Origin: Bimuria novae-zelandiae CBS 107.79 | Taxonomy: Eukaryota; Ascomycota; Dothideomycetes; Pleosporales; Didymosphaeriaceae | Reading direction: 5' to 3' | Assembly: GCA_010015655.1 (NCBI GenBank) | Contig: ML976773.1 | Coordinates: forward strand, 3,522 to 67,521 | DNA: 64,000 nt | In this document: piece by piece, positions 25,508 through 36,727 of the stretch | How positions within the stretch are numbered: the first letter of the stretch is position 1 | How the letters are laid out: every line of letters starts with the position of its first letter | Notes under the pieces: model-generated | Seen by the model: the letters and a program-made list of their open reading frames with translations, nothing else | Database searches by the model: none | Told to the model about the DNA's origin: nothing | Made by a program: the position numbers and the translations under genes

Positions 25508-26142
25508 CTACGGCGCAGGATTCTCCTTGACAATACTCCTAATCTTCTTCTCATACGCAACCTTATCCTTCTTGAACAGATTGAACGCGTCGGCCTGCGC
25601 GGGGGACTCCGGGTTCGGCTCGTCGAGCAGCGACTGGATGCCGAGCAGGATCTCTTTGATGGTGATGGCGGGCTTCCAGCCCTCTTCTTCGTTAAGGATG
25701 GAGAGGCAGACGGTGCCGGAGGGGTAGACGTTTGGGTGGAAGAGGGGCGGGGTGAATTTGCATTTTGGGGGCTTGGTTGGGTATTCTGTTTGTCTCTTGC
25801 GTTAGCACATAGTTTCAAGGGCGATGGGTGCGGATGTGAGAGACGAGGGTTTGGGGAAGAGAGGGAGATGAGGGGTATAGTATACCATCAGGAAAGGTAA
25901 CTTCGAGCTTGAACAGACCGCCCTCCCATATCGTCTTCTCCTTGCCCGGGACACCAACCTCCCACTTCTTGAGGTCCATGAGGCCGGCGGAGTTGCGCGC
26001 GGGTTTTGCGAAAAAGCCGAAGGGGTGGTCTTTGCGCCATTCTTTTCTGTGCCTGTTAGCGCTTGCGCTTTCACTGTCGTGTATAGAGTGGGAAGGCGGC
26101 GTCTTACCGCTCCGCCGAGAGTCGGCTCATGCACAGCGACAT
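25508..26142 (-). CDS. UBC9: SUMO-conjugating enzyme Ubc9
   Basis: Exons 26108-26142, 25886-26046 and 25508-25785 give 157 residues, exactly the Ubc9 size. It takes SUMO from the Aos1-Uba2 E1 and passes it to target lysines in the nucleus. Diagnostic features: [13 protein letters not shown] near the N-terminus, the UBC fold core [20 protein letters not shown], and the catalytic cysteine at about residue 92 in [11 protein letters not shown] with the upstream FHPN. It ends [10 protein letters not shown]. The Ubc9-specific DHPFGF and IWEGG motifs separate it from ubiquitin E2s. The first exon is only 35 nt and ends within an Arg codon; both introns have normal GTAAGA/GTATAC donors. Divergent from PEX19 over 418 bp. 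Confidence 0.95.
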
Positions 26143-26560
26143 GGTTGCGAGGCAGGCTGTGCGCAGCGGTAGAGGTTCCAGTCGCTAAAGCTTAAGTATC
26201 TGTGTATCCGAATGCGCGAGAATTCGCCCAGGTTGTGTGTGCGGAAGATGGAGAAGGAGGAAACTTCTGCGTGGCGCGCGCGAAGTGGAGCGGCAAAGTG
26301 AGTCCCGTGGGAAGTGAGGTGAGAGAGGCGCGCAACAAAGTCTCGGAGCGAAGCTGGCGGCCGCGTTGAGACATGCACGTGACGTGTCCAACACCACAAG
26401 TGGCTAGAGCGCAGATCGCCGCTGCCCCGCTTATATGAGTGCCCCGCAGGAGGCCGAGGTCTAGCGCGGAGACGTGCATACAAGGCTGCGTTTATCGCAA
26501 CCTAGACAACACCTCGATATTTTACCCTAACCCGTTTCTGTCTCTCAGATTTTGGGCAAG
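26143..26560. promoter_or_regulatory. Bidirectional promoter region (UBC9 / PEX19)
   Basis: 418 bp between divergent starts with no credible gene. Both 5' UTRs must lie here; no specific factor site is claimed. Confidence 0.5.
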
Positions 26561-27623
26561 ATGGCGGATGCAACGAGTAAGAAAGATGAGCTGGCGAAGG
26601 AACAGGATGTGCCCAAGGCGGCGCAGCAAGTGAAGGAGGATATCGCATCTGATCCTGAGGAAGACGACCTTTCTGATCTCGATGGTATGGAGCGTATCCT
26701 TCTCCGAGCTTTGCTTTGCTAACACAAACAATAGACGTCCTCGACGAATTCTCAAATGTAAACCTGAAAGGCAATGCAAAAGCCCCCACTGCGCCCGCAC
26801 CGTCATCCTCCGGTCCCGGCAGGCCTGAGGCCCAGCTCGACCCCACAGAACTCCTCGTCGAAGACCAAAATGATTTCGAGAAGGAGCTGCAGAAGCAGAT
26901 GGAAGCCTTGCTCGGGCAAGAAGGCTTCCCCAAAGAGTTCCAAGATCTCATGGAAGAGATGGGGAACGTCGTCGGCGAGGACCCATTAGGAGCAGGTGCT
27001 CCAGCAGCCGGCGCGAGCTCCAGCAAAGCGGACGAAGAACCCGCGGCGAAGGGCGAGCAGACGTTCCAGGAGTCAATACGCAAGACGATGGAGCGCATGC
27101 GCGAGTCTGGAGACGCGGCGGGCGCGGCTGCGGCGGCGTCATCGGAGGACAATATCCTGGCGCAGATGCTGAAGGAGATGGAATCGGGCAACTTCGGTGG
27201 TGGAGAAGAGAACGACGAGGACTTCAGCAAGATATTGATGGGCATGATGGAACAGCTGACGAACAAGGAGATCCTGTACGAGCCGATGAAGGAGTTGAAT
27301 GACAAGTTCCCCGACTGGATGGAGAAGAATAAGGGCAAGGTGGATGCGGGCGATTGGCAGCGGTACGAAGAGCAAGCGTCGCTGGTCAAGGAGATTGTAG
27401 CGAGGTTTGAAAAGTCAGGATATTCGGACGACAATGCCCAAGACAGGGAGTACATTGTTGAGAGAATGCAGAAGGTGAGCTAGACCCTACTGCAACTAAC
27501 TACATCCGTATTAACACATCCTAGATGCAAACTGCCGGCGCGCCGCCACCCGACCTTGTGGGCGACATGAACGCCACACAAGAGGCGTTGCAGGAAATGG
27601 ACCAAGGCTGTCCTACCCAGTAA
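26561..27623 (+). CDS. PEX19: Peroxisomal membrane protein receptor Pex19
   Basis: Exons 26561-26684, 26735-27474 and 27525-27623 give 320 residues. Pex19 is a cytosolic chaperone that binds peroxisomal membrane proteins and docks on Pex3. The N-terminus is disordered and acidic (EEDDLSDLDDVLDEF, the Pex3-binding type helix). The central part has FEKELQKQMEALLGQ and FQESIRKTMERMRESG. The C-terminal cargo-binding domain includes MMEQLTNKEILYEPMKELND and YEEQASLVKEIVARFE. It ends in CPTQ (residues 317-320), a CaaX farnesylation motif as in other Pex19 proteins. This motif lies in the separate 99-nt last exon, so splicing is required for lipidation. Convergent with the next gene, only 129 bp between stops. 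Confidence 0.95.
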
Positions 27624-27752
27624 AAGAACTAAAATAGACACGTCTGCCTTCTCTGATACCCATCCAATGTACATGCGCCTAAAACCATATTTCCATCCCG
27701 ATTCCATACAGCCTCTTGATCCCGTTGTGATGCTGTATCCAATTTGAACTCC

Positions 27753-28444
27753 TCAACTCATATCCATGGCGTCCGGATCGGCCGTGGTCGTGCTCGTGTT
27801 TTGCTGGTACTGCGGCTGAGATTGTGGCTGCATGTTCGAAGTATACTCCATAAAGAGCTGATCGTAGTCCTCATCATCGCTGCCATAATGCTGCGACGCG
27901 TCATCATGCTCATCCTCCATCGACGCAATCAGCTCCTGCATCTCCTGCTCCTCTTGCGTCAGGATATAGTCGGCCTCGGTCATCTCCTGTACCGGCGTCG
28001 ATGATGTGATCTCTTCTACCTCCAGCTCCACCACGTAATCGTCCAACTGCGGAGCTTGTCGCGTCTTCTCGGCCTCCCATCGCTTCTGTTCGGAAATATG
28101 GTCCAGCAGTTGAATCTGATCATCGTCAGTCAATGCGTGATGTTTTGTCGCGCGCAACGTACCTGCTCCCCTCGTGCATCCCACTTCTTGTCATCCCTTC
28201 CCTTCTGCACCCGCTTGAAGAACATCTCGCGTCGCCGCTTCGTCGCTGCATCACGCGTCTGCACCACCGGATTCGGCTTGTAGGCGCGTTTTGGTGCTAC
28301 CAGGCTCGTCTTTTCGCTCGGCGTCGGCGTGGTCATGGTGAATTGGAAGGGCCGGGGAGCCGCATTTGCGGAGCGCTCGGAGAGTGGCGACGACCGAGGC
28401 GGCGTGTAGTGATGGTGAGGATAGAAGGTGCTGGAGGCGAGCAT
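27753..28444 (-). CDS. Conserved fungal protein of unknown function
   Basis: Exons 28163-28444 and 27753-28115 (47-nt intron, GTACGT donor) give 214 residues. I do not recognise a named domain. The N-terminus is Pro/Ser-rich (MLASSTFYPHHHYTPPRSSP). A basic block follows (PKRAYKPNPVVQTRD, ATKRRREMFFKRVQKGRDDK) that could be a nuclear localisation or nucleic-acid contact. The C-terminal half is strongly acidic and helical (WEAEKTRQAP, ELEVEEI, YILTQEEQEMQELIASMEDE, GSDDEDYDQLFMEY). The alternation of basic and acidic helical segments resembles a small nuclear adaptor, but this is inference only. The foldback transposon begins 155 bp upstream of its start codon, so its promoter was displaced or truncated unless it is very short. 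Confidence 0.75.
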
Positions 28445-29111
28445 GATTGGTGTGTGTTAATATGGTGATGTTTTCCGGATGGTGTGGAGTGTCGGGGCAG
28501 CGCGAAGAGTTCAGTGGTGTGGTTGTGATTGGGATGAGGGAAAGCGCGCTGGACTGACGCGAACGCGTTCGCGCTTTCTTTATCGATAGGCCCAATTACC
28601 GTGCCGAGACAGTCAGTGCGCCACGACAGTCAGTGCGCCGCGACAGTCAGCGCGCCGCTTTTTACTAGGAAAATCAAAGGAACTTAGTAATTTTAAAGCG
28701 TTATAACTTTATATAGAGCTACTTTTAATAAAAACTTTTTAACTAAAGTTATATAAAAAATAAAACTTTATAAATCTAGTATTTTACTTTTTTTTAATAC
28801 TATTGTTTTAATAATTTCTTAAAACAGTAATAAAATTTAGGTACTTAAAATTATAAAAAAAAGAAATTTTAGCAAGAAGTAGGATATTTAAAATACTTTA
28901 TATATTAAGGAACTTAGCCTATATCTATGTAAAATATTTGTAAAAAAAATAATGTAGTAATAAGCTAAGTTCTTTAATATACTATAAAAAAGAAAAAGTC
29001 TAATATAAAAAATGCTTTAAATACTTTACTTTGTTACTAAAACGTTATTTTATATCTTTTTTAGGATTTATTTAAACTATAATATATATAAAAAGTAAAA
29101 TACTAGATTTA

Positions 29112-30958
29112 ACGTGGTTTACCACCGAGCGGGCCAACCCCACCGAGCGGGCCAACTTTGCTAAATGCAGCCCACCTCTAGCTTATACTATAATGCCATC
29201 ACAACATAACGCGCAACAACCTTATACTAAAAGCGCACTATAGCTTACTATCTAAGCTATAATTAAAAATCACAATAAGAGTAAAAGACGCGTTATTATA
29301 GCCTTTAGCGTACCTTAAATAATAGTATAATAATAATACTAAGGAGCCCTCTCTTAACGCGATCGCGAGCCCAACTTAAAGAAGCTAACTAAGCTAGAGG
29401 AGGAGGCTCTAGTTTAATATATACTTAAGCATAACTAGTAAGGAATAGGTGTAATAAAGGATATAGTCTAAGATATAGCTAATAATCTACTTGCTAAGCG
29501 CGGTAGATAGCCTATTAGTAAGTACTAAATAGACAGGCTTAAGACGCGTACGCCAGAAATTAAGCTTTAAAGGAGCTATCTATATAATTATTAGCAAGCC
29601 CTAAACAAAGATCTACGTATTATAACGCCCTAGTTTAAGCTAGTTACTAATACTAAGGCTAAGTACGGTATCGCTAATAACGATACGTATAACTTTAACG
29701 AGACAGGCTTTATAATAGGGGTAATACAGGGTTAGATAGTCTTTACAGGCTCTAAGAAGCGAAGCAACCTAAAAAAGATTTAATTTAGTAATTATAAGTA
29801 AGTTACTAATATTTAAGGTATTAGCGCTAAAGGCTAGGCTCTACTACCCTTTCTTATTTTCCTTAGTAAGGTTCTAATCACGTCCTGGTTCCACAATCTA
29901 CCCTAAGACTAGGTTATTAAAGTTAGTCTTAATAGCTAGACGTTAAACAAGCTTAGTCTTGCCTAGCTTAGGCACTTTAATACCTATACTAAGGCGCGTA
30001 GTTTAGGTGCACACTAGCTACTAATTATAGATAGTCACGAGAGCTACTGCTCACACGAATTCCATAAATACTATAAGGAATAGAAGATTATTATTCTCTA
30101 TATACCTCTACACTTATCACACCTCTTGTAGCTACTTAATATAGGTTGTTTTTCGCCTTTAAAGCAGGCGTATAGTAATAAGATTAGTAGCTTAGCACGG
30201 TACGGCACTAAGCAAATTAAGAAGGAGGTCTTTTTACTAGTCTTTAAAGTAGTTTTTAAAAAAGTAATAATAAAGGCGAACATTTGCGTAGGCTTTAAAG
30301 GCGCTAGATTAGTCCTACATAACCTAGAGGCGGTGTTATTAAGACTTAATATAGTTCTTTATATACTAACTGCACCTAACGCAAAGGACACCCTATAGAA
30401 ATTAAAAACACTAAGTAACCTCCGCAAGATAGAGGCTTAGTTAACGCTAGTTTATAAGCGTATATAAAAGTATAGAGATTTACTAGTTTCTCCGCTTCTT
30501 AGAGCTGTTAAGTAGCTTAATAAAGGTATTACATTAATAGGGCACGAAATAGTATTAATATAATAAGAAATAGCAGGGCTTCGTAAGGCAGTAAAGATAG
30601 TAATAAAGGTAAAAAGTTAAAAAAGGAAGTATATTTAGGCAGCTAAGACACTTATAGTAAAAGAGGTAGTTAATTTAATAGCTAAAAAGGATAGTAGTAG
30701 GCAAAAGGAGGGTGAAGAGTCTGCAAAGAGGGTGCGTGGGCAGAGGCGCTGCGGACGTTACGGCAAAGCTGGCCACAACACTCGCACCTACGCAGTAGAA
30801 ATTATAGATACATCTAATAGCAATAAGTCTAAATAGTATTTCTATATTCTACGAATTATAGTAAATTATAGTAGTGTTGTAGGAGGCGCTTCGCAATAGA
30901 CTAACTTTTAAAAAGTGGCCCGCTCGGTGGGGTTGGCCCGCTCGGTAGTGAACCACGT
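29112..30958 (+). mobile_element. Nested Fot1/pogo-type transposon, RIP-degraded
   Basis: A 1,847-bp element inserted at a TA (29110-29111 and 30959-30960) inside the right arm of the foldback element. TIRs of about 45 bp begin ACGTGGTT and contain two direct copies of ACCGAGCGGGCCAA. The two ends differ at two positions. The interior is a stop-riddled transposase. Confidence 0.88.
29180..30800 (+). pseudogene. Fot1/pogo transposase remnant
   Basis: Read through RIP stops, the plus strand gives a CENP-B/HTH part (PNLKKLTKLEEEALV, NNLLAKRGR), then the DDE region: YNFNETGFIIGVIQG, LLPFLIFLSKVLITSWFHNL, LLIIDSHESYCSHEFHKYY, IILYIPLHLSHLL and RYGTKQIKK. A C-terminal CCHC-like knuckle follows (CGRYGKAGHNTRT, one Cys changed). 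Stops are TAG/TAA at Gln and Trp positions. Motif order is diagnostic for the family. No functional protein can come from it. Confidence 0.85.
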
Positions 30959-31117
30959 TATAGAACTTTATTTTTATATAACTTTAGTTAGAAGGGTTTT
31001 TATTAAAAGTGGCTCTATATAAAGTTATAACGCTTTAAAATTACTAAGTTCCTTTGATTTTCCTAGTAAAAAGCGGCGCGCTGACTGTCGCGGCGCACTG
31101 ACTGTCTCGGCACGGTA

Positions 31118-32617
31118 GTAAGGCGGTGCTGCCGACGTCATTGGCTATGCCTATCAACACATCACTTAACTGCGACCACCAGTTGCCATGTCACGACACG
31201 ACAGTTGCAACGACGACATATTTCACAGTATGGTTCCGCCAACAAATAAGTGTGCTAAATGATATCTCCAAGACTCAACGCCGCCGATTCCAGCGTTGTC
31301 AATATTGAGGGCGTCAAACAACAGGAAATGGCCGGGCGCAACACAGCCATGTACTCGAACGTTCCACAGATCCATGCACAACTTTAACTGTCGATGTATC
31401 CTGCGGGAACATATCAGTATATGTTCTGCAACGCCGTATAGGAACAAAACATACTCGACGCCGCAATCGGTCGCGGTTGCACATTCTCAGCTGCGGAGTC
31501 GGCATTCTCATTCCCCCAAGCGATGATTTCTTCCTCGAGCGCGCTCAAATCGGCACACTTAGACCTTACACCCGTTCACTTCCTGCTGCAGTAAAGCTAG
31601 GACCCAGAGAGGCCACACGCGACAAGTTATACCGGGCAACTCGTTCAGTGACGAATCGTACGTTCGGATTTGCTGGTCGACGTTGTCCTTTCAATCCGCG
31701 GGGATCGTGGCGATTTGGAAGAGTCCGATGAGCAGGAATTAGTTGAAGATGCTAGTAGTCATTGCATGATCTGTCACCCAACCTTTGCCCTCGTCTCGGA
31801 TGTGGTATTTGGTTCCTCCTTCGGGAGGGTTAGAGTGGAGGTAGAGAGCCCACTGGAAGTTGCCGGGCGTGTGCGGGTGAGTTCGGAGGAATAGAAGAAT
31901 GTATAGAGTGTTGTTTGGAAGACCTTTTAGAGATATGATGGAAGTGACAGAGCTTCCTGCGGGGAGATTTTTTTCCTGGGGACATTTCGGATGCAATGAA
32001 GTGGCTGGTAATGAGGTTGCTTCGAACAATGTGCGAACTATCACATGGTGGGTATGTACTCTCGATGGAGCTAATAACCATCCATCTCACGTCTAAGCGC
32101 CGTAGGATCTATGTAGCGCTTAAAACTTTAGTCCAAGCGCCATACTCAACACTGAAAGAGGTCCTCTAGGCATCAAGTGAGCGTGCTAGGCAGCAACTCA
32201 TGGACCATCGAAAAGGTCCGAGATTACAGAGAGCTTTCAAGATGACAAAGTCAAATGCGCCTCAGAATTGCGTGCGCGTTGTGACCTACTATTCCCACTG
32301 ATGATGGACGGTACGATGGTCGTGGCCGTTGGTAGGTGTATCTTATACTGTTTGCTAAAGGATCATTAGATCTCGAAATGTTAATTCCGGCAGCTTTGCC
32401 GGTACTCCGCCGATCAAGCCACTGGCATATACCGTATAATAAATATACCGCCTTCGGCTATCTCAAGAGATCTATGCCGGGGTTGCAATATAGCAATTAG
32501 ATTGCGCCGCGCTTCATCTATCGGGCGGCAAAACAAACCCAAATACAACACCCTCATAAAGACATTACTTCTGACTTGTTCGGCGTTGTTGTGACAAGCG
32601 TTTAAGTCACTCTCAAC
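31118..32617. other. Intergenic region between TE nest and LPMO gene
   Basis: 1.5 kb of mixed composition. Short frames (31126-31308, 31477-31731, 31670-31894 and minus-strand ones) show no domain. I see nothing certain. Confidence 0.5.
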
Positions 32618-33767
32618 ATGCAGGTCCGCGCACCTCTCCTCATACTCCCGCTGCTTTGCAGCAATGCACTCGCGCATACGTTCATCTGGGTATCTGCCCC
32701 CCCGCTTTTATTTGTGCCTGAACTGACTTTGCAGGGCGTCTTCGTCAACGGCATAGACCAAGGCCTCTTCAAAGGCATCCGCACGCCTCCCTACAACGGC
32801 GGACCCAATGCCGGCGGCTACGCCAACTCACCCATCAAAGACATTGACTCCATCGACCTACGATGCAATGTCATGGGTGACATTCAAGCACCCGATACCA
32901 TCAAGGTCCAACCAGGCGACAACTTGACGTTCGACTGGCACCATGACTATCGCAATGACAGCGACGATATTATCGCATTCTCGCACCACGGTCCATCGCT
33001 CATCTATATCTCTCCCGATCCGCCGACGGAGAACTCGTTCGTGAAGCTCTGGCACGAGGGTCTGTATGAGACTTTGCCGTTTCCACAGCCTGGGAAGTGG
33101 AGCACGACGGCAGATATTAGGGCGAATCATGGGAAGATGAATGTTAGGGTGCCGAAGAATTTGAAAGCTGGTTTGTAAGTTATCGACACGTTTAGGTGTT
33201 TTTCCTGTTGTTCTAAGTGCTAACGCACCTCAGCTACCTCATCCGCGCAGAGATGATTGCCTTCCACGAGGGTGAAGTCGCGTACACCAAGAATCCGCGT
33301 CGCGGCGCTCAATTCTACCCCAACTGCGTACAAATAGAAGTCGTCGGGGATGGCACAGTCCAGCTGCCCGAAGGCGTCTCCTTTCCGGGAGCATATAAGT
33401 ATGAAGACCCCGGCGTTGTGCACGACGTAGATCTATCCTTCCTTCCAATCCTGGGTACGTATTGACATCAGTCTAGATCTATTGCTCGACCGAAACAAAG
33501 ACACGCACCGCGGTCTGCACAACTACGTACCCGATTCCTGGTCCTACGATTTGGTCGGGCGCATGGGCAGAGACGACAGCGGTGCCTCTCAGCCCTGTTA
33601 CGGATGGCACGGTGGCGACGCCGTGGTCGACGTGGATACAGAACTCTGTTGTGACGTCGGCTAGTTATTCGGATAGGAAGACGGTTACTGTTGTGGGCAC
33701 GTCGAGGTATGAGGCGAAGTGGTCAACTACTTATCAGACGCCTGCGCCGGCTACGAAGAGGTGGTAA
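32618..33767 (+). CDS. Secreted AA9 lytic polysaccharide monooxygenase
   Basis: Exons 32618-32689, 32735-33174, 33234-33426 and 33477-33767 give 331 residues. AA9 enzymes are copper monooxygenases that oxidatively cut cellulose and related glycans outside the cell. A 19-residue signal peptide ([19 protein letters not shown]) is followed directly by His20, which becomes the N-terminal His of the copper brace. The second copper ligand is the His of SHHGP (about residue 109), and the axial Tyr is in AQFYPNC. Also typical are [32 protein letters not shown] and [10 protein letters not shown]. Beyond the catalytic domain a Thr/Ser-rich tail of about 70 residues ends TKRW, without a carbohydrate-binding module that I can see. 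The first intron (45 nt) is stop-free and in frame. The third intron acceptor (CTAG before ATCTATTGC) is inferred. Confidence 0.85.
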
Positions 33768-34157
33768 GCGCTATTTAGACTGCGTGTTTGGTGTCATCCA
33801 ACGCATTATGGGTCGGCGGGTCTTTGTAGAAACCATGTATCATGGGTCACATTACAATACGATTTGAAAACACGCTTGCATTTCTATACCATTTCTAAAT
33901 CCACAGAACAAGTACACCTCGAAGCATTCCTCTCTTTAATTGCAACATGCCGAATCCGTGACGAAGACATTGGGAAAACATCGTATCGCATGTAAAAACA
34001 CATTTCAAAACTTTTGATGCAGTCTCGAGACAGAGGTCGGACAGCGCCTGCCGGCGGCAGATAGAAGTAGGTTTGTACCCGTCTTCTTGCGTCATCTTAA
34101 CCGTACGTCAGTGACACCTACCAGCTCGCACTAATCCAAGGACAGCTGCGAGTCTTC
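33768..34157. other. Convergent 3' intergenic region
   Basis: 390 bp between the LPMO stop and the end of the BTB relic. No gene seen. Confidence 0.5.
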
Positions 34158-35357
34158 TTAGGCTTGACTCGATTTCATTATTGCCTTGGCTTGAGCCGGG
34201 TATAGAAGTTCCCCTGGTACGGTGGGTGCGCAGCCACAGGTGCATGGCCGGGCCCATGGGGTTGTCGGGGTTGAAACTGTGGCGCGGCTGAAGCGGTCGG
34301 GGTTATGAGGAGATTGCCAAACGGCGGGTGGGCGGAACAAAAGTGGAGGCAGAGGGTGGCGAATCAGTGGTGGAGCCACTGCGCCCGGTTGGGGAGGTTG
34401 GCGCGGGTGAGACTGTGGCAATAGAGCTGGTTTCTTGAAGCAGCAGCATTGGGCCAAGTCCTCCTCCTGGTAGGGTTGGTGGTAGGTAGCCAAAAATGAC
34501 GTATAGGGCTTTCGGGGATGTGAGCCCGTGCTATACCTATTCTGTTGTATCGTTGTGTTACGAGTGATAACGGCCGCAAGGAAGTCGTTGTTGAAGCTTG
34601 CGAGAACTTCTTGGTCAACCACCATGGCGTTGCGGCAGTAGATATCGACCAGCATCTTGTACAGCATAGAATGCGGAGGCAGGATGTCGAACGCTCGGCT
34701 GCAAAGGGCCGGATCGATAAGCGTAAAGCCGTTCGCAGGGTAGATTCGGGCCAAGGACACGTCTTTGTGGAATCGCAAGGGTGAAGGGTGGCCCGTTCGT
34801 TCGTTCTTGTACAGATGATACGTACACCACACGTGTGTGATGATGTCGTTCCGCAATTGTGGCACATCAAACTCATCTGTGAACTAGAACAGCTCGACCG
34901 CATTGGCTTGACTTAGTGTAGTCAGTGACAAGGAGGTCCGCTTTGACATGCCAATTTTGATTAAGCTGTGGGAGCTGAGCATCGAGTCCATGAAGAACGA
35001 CCACATTGTAAAGCGAGTCCAGTGTATGGTGTGCACCCTCGCGTCACCCTCGCGAAAGCGTCCTGATGAGAGGAGGGCGCGAAAGTATGAGAAGACGGAG
35101 CAAAGTATGTCACGGTAGACAGTGAATGTTTGGGTTCCGACTTTGATTTTGATGGTGTCGAGAAGTGCAGCATCTACGTGGCGGATCAGCGGTGATTGCT
35201 TCTTTTCCAATCCGCCATCATCCTCGGAGTGCTTCTACTTCTTGCGAGCTGCTAGGGACAGGCTATAGCTAACGCTACGACTGCCCGTATACATAACTTC
35301 GGTGGAAGGGTCGTAATCCGGGGGCGTATCTTCTGCGGTGCTTGTACGTGACGCCAT
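34158..35357 (-). pseudogene. BTB/POZ-domain gene with in-frame TAG codons
   Basis: A single minus-strand frame runs from MASRTSTAEDTPPDYDP (35357) to KAIMKSSQA (34158), interrupted only by TAG at 35235-35237 and TAG at 34884-34886. BTB/POZ features: IKIKVGTQTFTVYRDILCSV, SYFRALLSSGRFREGDA, and after the second TAG FTDEFDVPQLRNDIITHVW and YCRNAMVVDQEVLASF. The C-terminal third is Pro/His-rich low complexity. The first TAG (RKK-x-KHSEDD) is consistent with an original Gln. The second precedes FTDEFD; it could be a nonsense change or the AG of an intron acceptor whose donor I cannot place in phase. If real stops, the gene is dead. If spliced, it is an intact protein of about 380-400 residues. 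Confidence 0.55.
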
Positions 35358-36363
35358 AGTGCTCTGGCAGACTTTTTCAATCTCATCAGTACCTAGGCAA
35401 TCACTGTAGGTGTGCGGGAAGTAAAAAAAAACAGTCTTAGGATGTTGTGGCAAGCATTCCTTTCTCTAAATTATCGCTGACCTCGGTTGCGAGGCGGTTT
35501 GTGTGTTGAGCATCGAGTATCGAGGTGGAAGCAAATGAAGGACGCTTTATAGTCGCGCCTGCACAAGATCGCACCTGCCTGCCCTCATCATTAGCGTGGT
35601 TGCGATTGCACGTGTTCTACCGATATTCTGACTTTGGTACTTAGTCAACCTCGGAATGATTCGGAACATGTTCCTCGTTTTAGCCAACTGCCTCCTAGAC
35701 TCTGTCCCTTTACACAAGCTTGCAGGATTGCGGGAAGCATCCTGGGAACTGTTGGAGTGTTTACCTATGGTAGATTAGTAGACCATTCAGGAAGCTTTCC
35801 TCTCGACAAGCTATTTTGGCAAGAAGCAGTCAACACAAACTGTCTGGTTATAGAAGGACTGTGTGAGGACAGGTATCACAGCAAGAGCCTCAATACTGAT
35901 CGAAAGCAATCAGGAGTCTTCACAACTAGAAACATAAAAGTGCCGTATAAGCGTAGTGATACTCCTTCTAGAGGTCTTTGACATTCCACTACCGAGTATC
36001 CGTCTTCTTTCTGATGCTAATTGAAAAGTGTAAATGACAGAATCTGCTTGCAGAGAGAACAATATTTACATAATATTATCCACAACAACCCCCAATGCAG
36101 GCTTTAAAGGGGCTACGGGATCCTTTATATCTGTTCCTCCCCGGACAATCTTTTTCCTCATCCTCGGTTTCGTGCCCGTGGTAATCGCAAGTGTATGTCT
36201 CCCTCTCATCAATCCTCAGCATCTCACTGCACGTCCCATCTAATATCAAGGCTAAGAATGCCTTCGGTAGGCGCGCCCTGACCTGTCACGAAACTCTTTA
36301 CCAATTGTCACAGTAAGTTTTCGCCAAGAAGGTTATCACTTCGTCTGTGACTCACTGATCATT
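35358..36363. other. Gene-free accessory stretch
   Basis: About 1 kb. The frames at 35634-35981 and 36034-36243 show no domain. An A9-containing run (about 35425) lies near the left end. Nothing supportable. Confidence 0.45.
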
Positions 36364-36727
36364 CTACGGTAGGTGTTCGCAAATATATTTAACGGCCTCC
36401 CTGTGGTGCACAGTAATGGCGTTGCGGGGAGTGACAATTCGCAGATTGATTTGGGCTCGTAGGTCTGGTATTTCGTAGTGGCACGCGAAGACCTATAGCT
36501 TGATCCGAAGTAACTCCATACTTTTGTTGCTGGTTCCGTATGTTTCGTAGGCGTCACGGTCCGGCCCTGAACCACGCTCTTTGGCCATCATCAGCAATTC
36601 CTCAACATCGTCATGTGAAAGGGGATAGCCTTTGAGCCAGTCGACGAAAATGTTCAACACACACGGCTCCGTATCGTCGAGATAATTGTCTTGATCTTTG
36701 TTCAATCTGCTCCGGTTCATGGCGTAT
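36364..36727 (-). pseudogene. BTB/POZ gene fragment
   Basis: After an acceptor-like TACAG, the minus strand from 36727 reads YAMNRSRLNKDQDNYLDDTE, then VLNIFVDWLKGYPLS, as in the second half of a fungal BTB domain. Then comes TAG at 36493-36495, and in the same frame VFACHYEIPDLRAQINLRI and HHREAVKYICEHLP followed by TAG. The first half of the BTB domain is missing. The internal TAG falls where homologues have a residue before VFA; it may be nonsense or an intron acceptor (CTATAG). A relic either way. Confidence 0.55.

Larger units (their letters stand above)
28599..31115. mobile_element. Foldback MITE carrying a nested pogo element
   Basis: The outer element is flanked by TA on both sides (28597-28598 and 31116-31117). 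Its ends begin CCGTGCCGAGACAGTCAGTG. The left arm (28599 to about 28790) is complementary to the right arm, which is split: about 29092-29111 plus 30961-31115. Subtracting the nested element leaves about 668 bp made almost wholly of complementary arms (another inner pair, TATTAAGGAACTTAGC / GCTAAGTTCTTTAATA, sits near 28913 and 28965). It encodes nothing, so it is non-autonomous. The left end has one extra 17-bp repeat unit (three GACAGTCAGYGCGCC units against two on the right). The terminal ~25 nt match the transposon at 1528-3654. Confidence 0.85.

Noticed and set aside
26502..27455. 317-codon minus-strand frame
   Set aside because: Antisense to PEX19, Ser-rich because of Glu/Lys/Asp-rich sense codons.
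35235..35237. TAG as the end of a short intron in the BTB gene
   Set aside because: Donors that keep phase would give introns of 39 or 63 nt with poor consensus (GTTAGC, GTTATG); not accepted, but not excluded.
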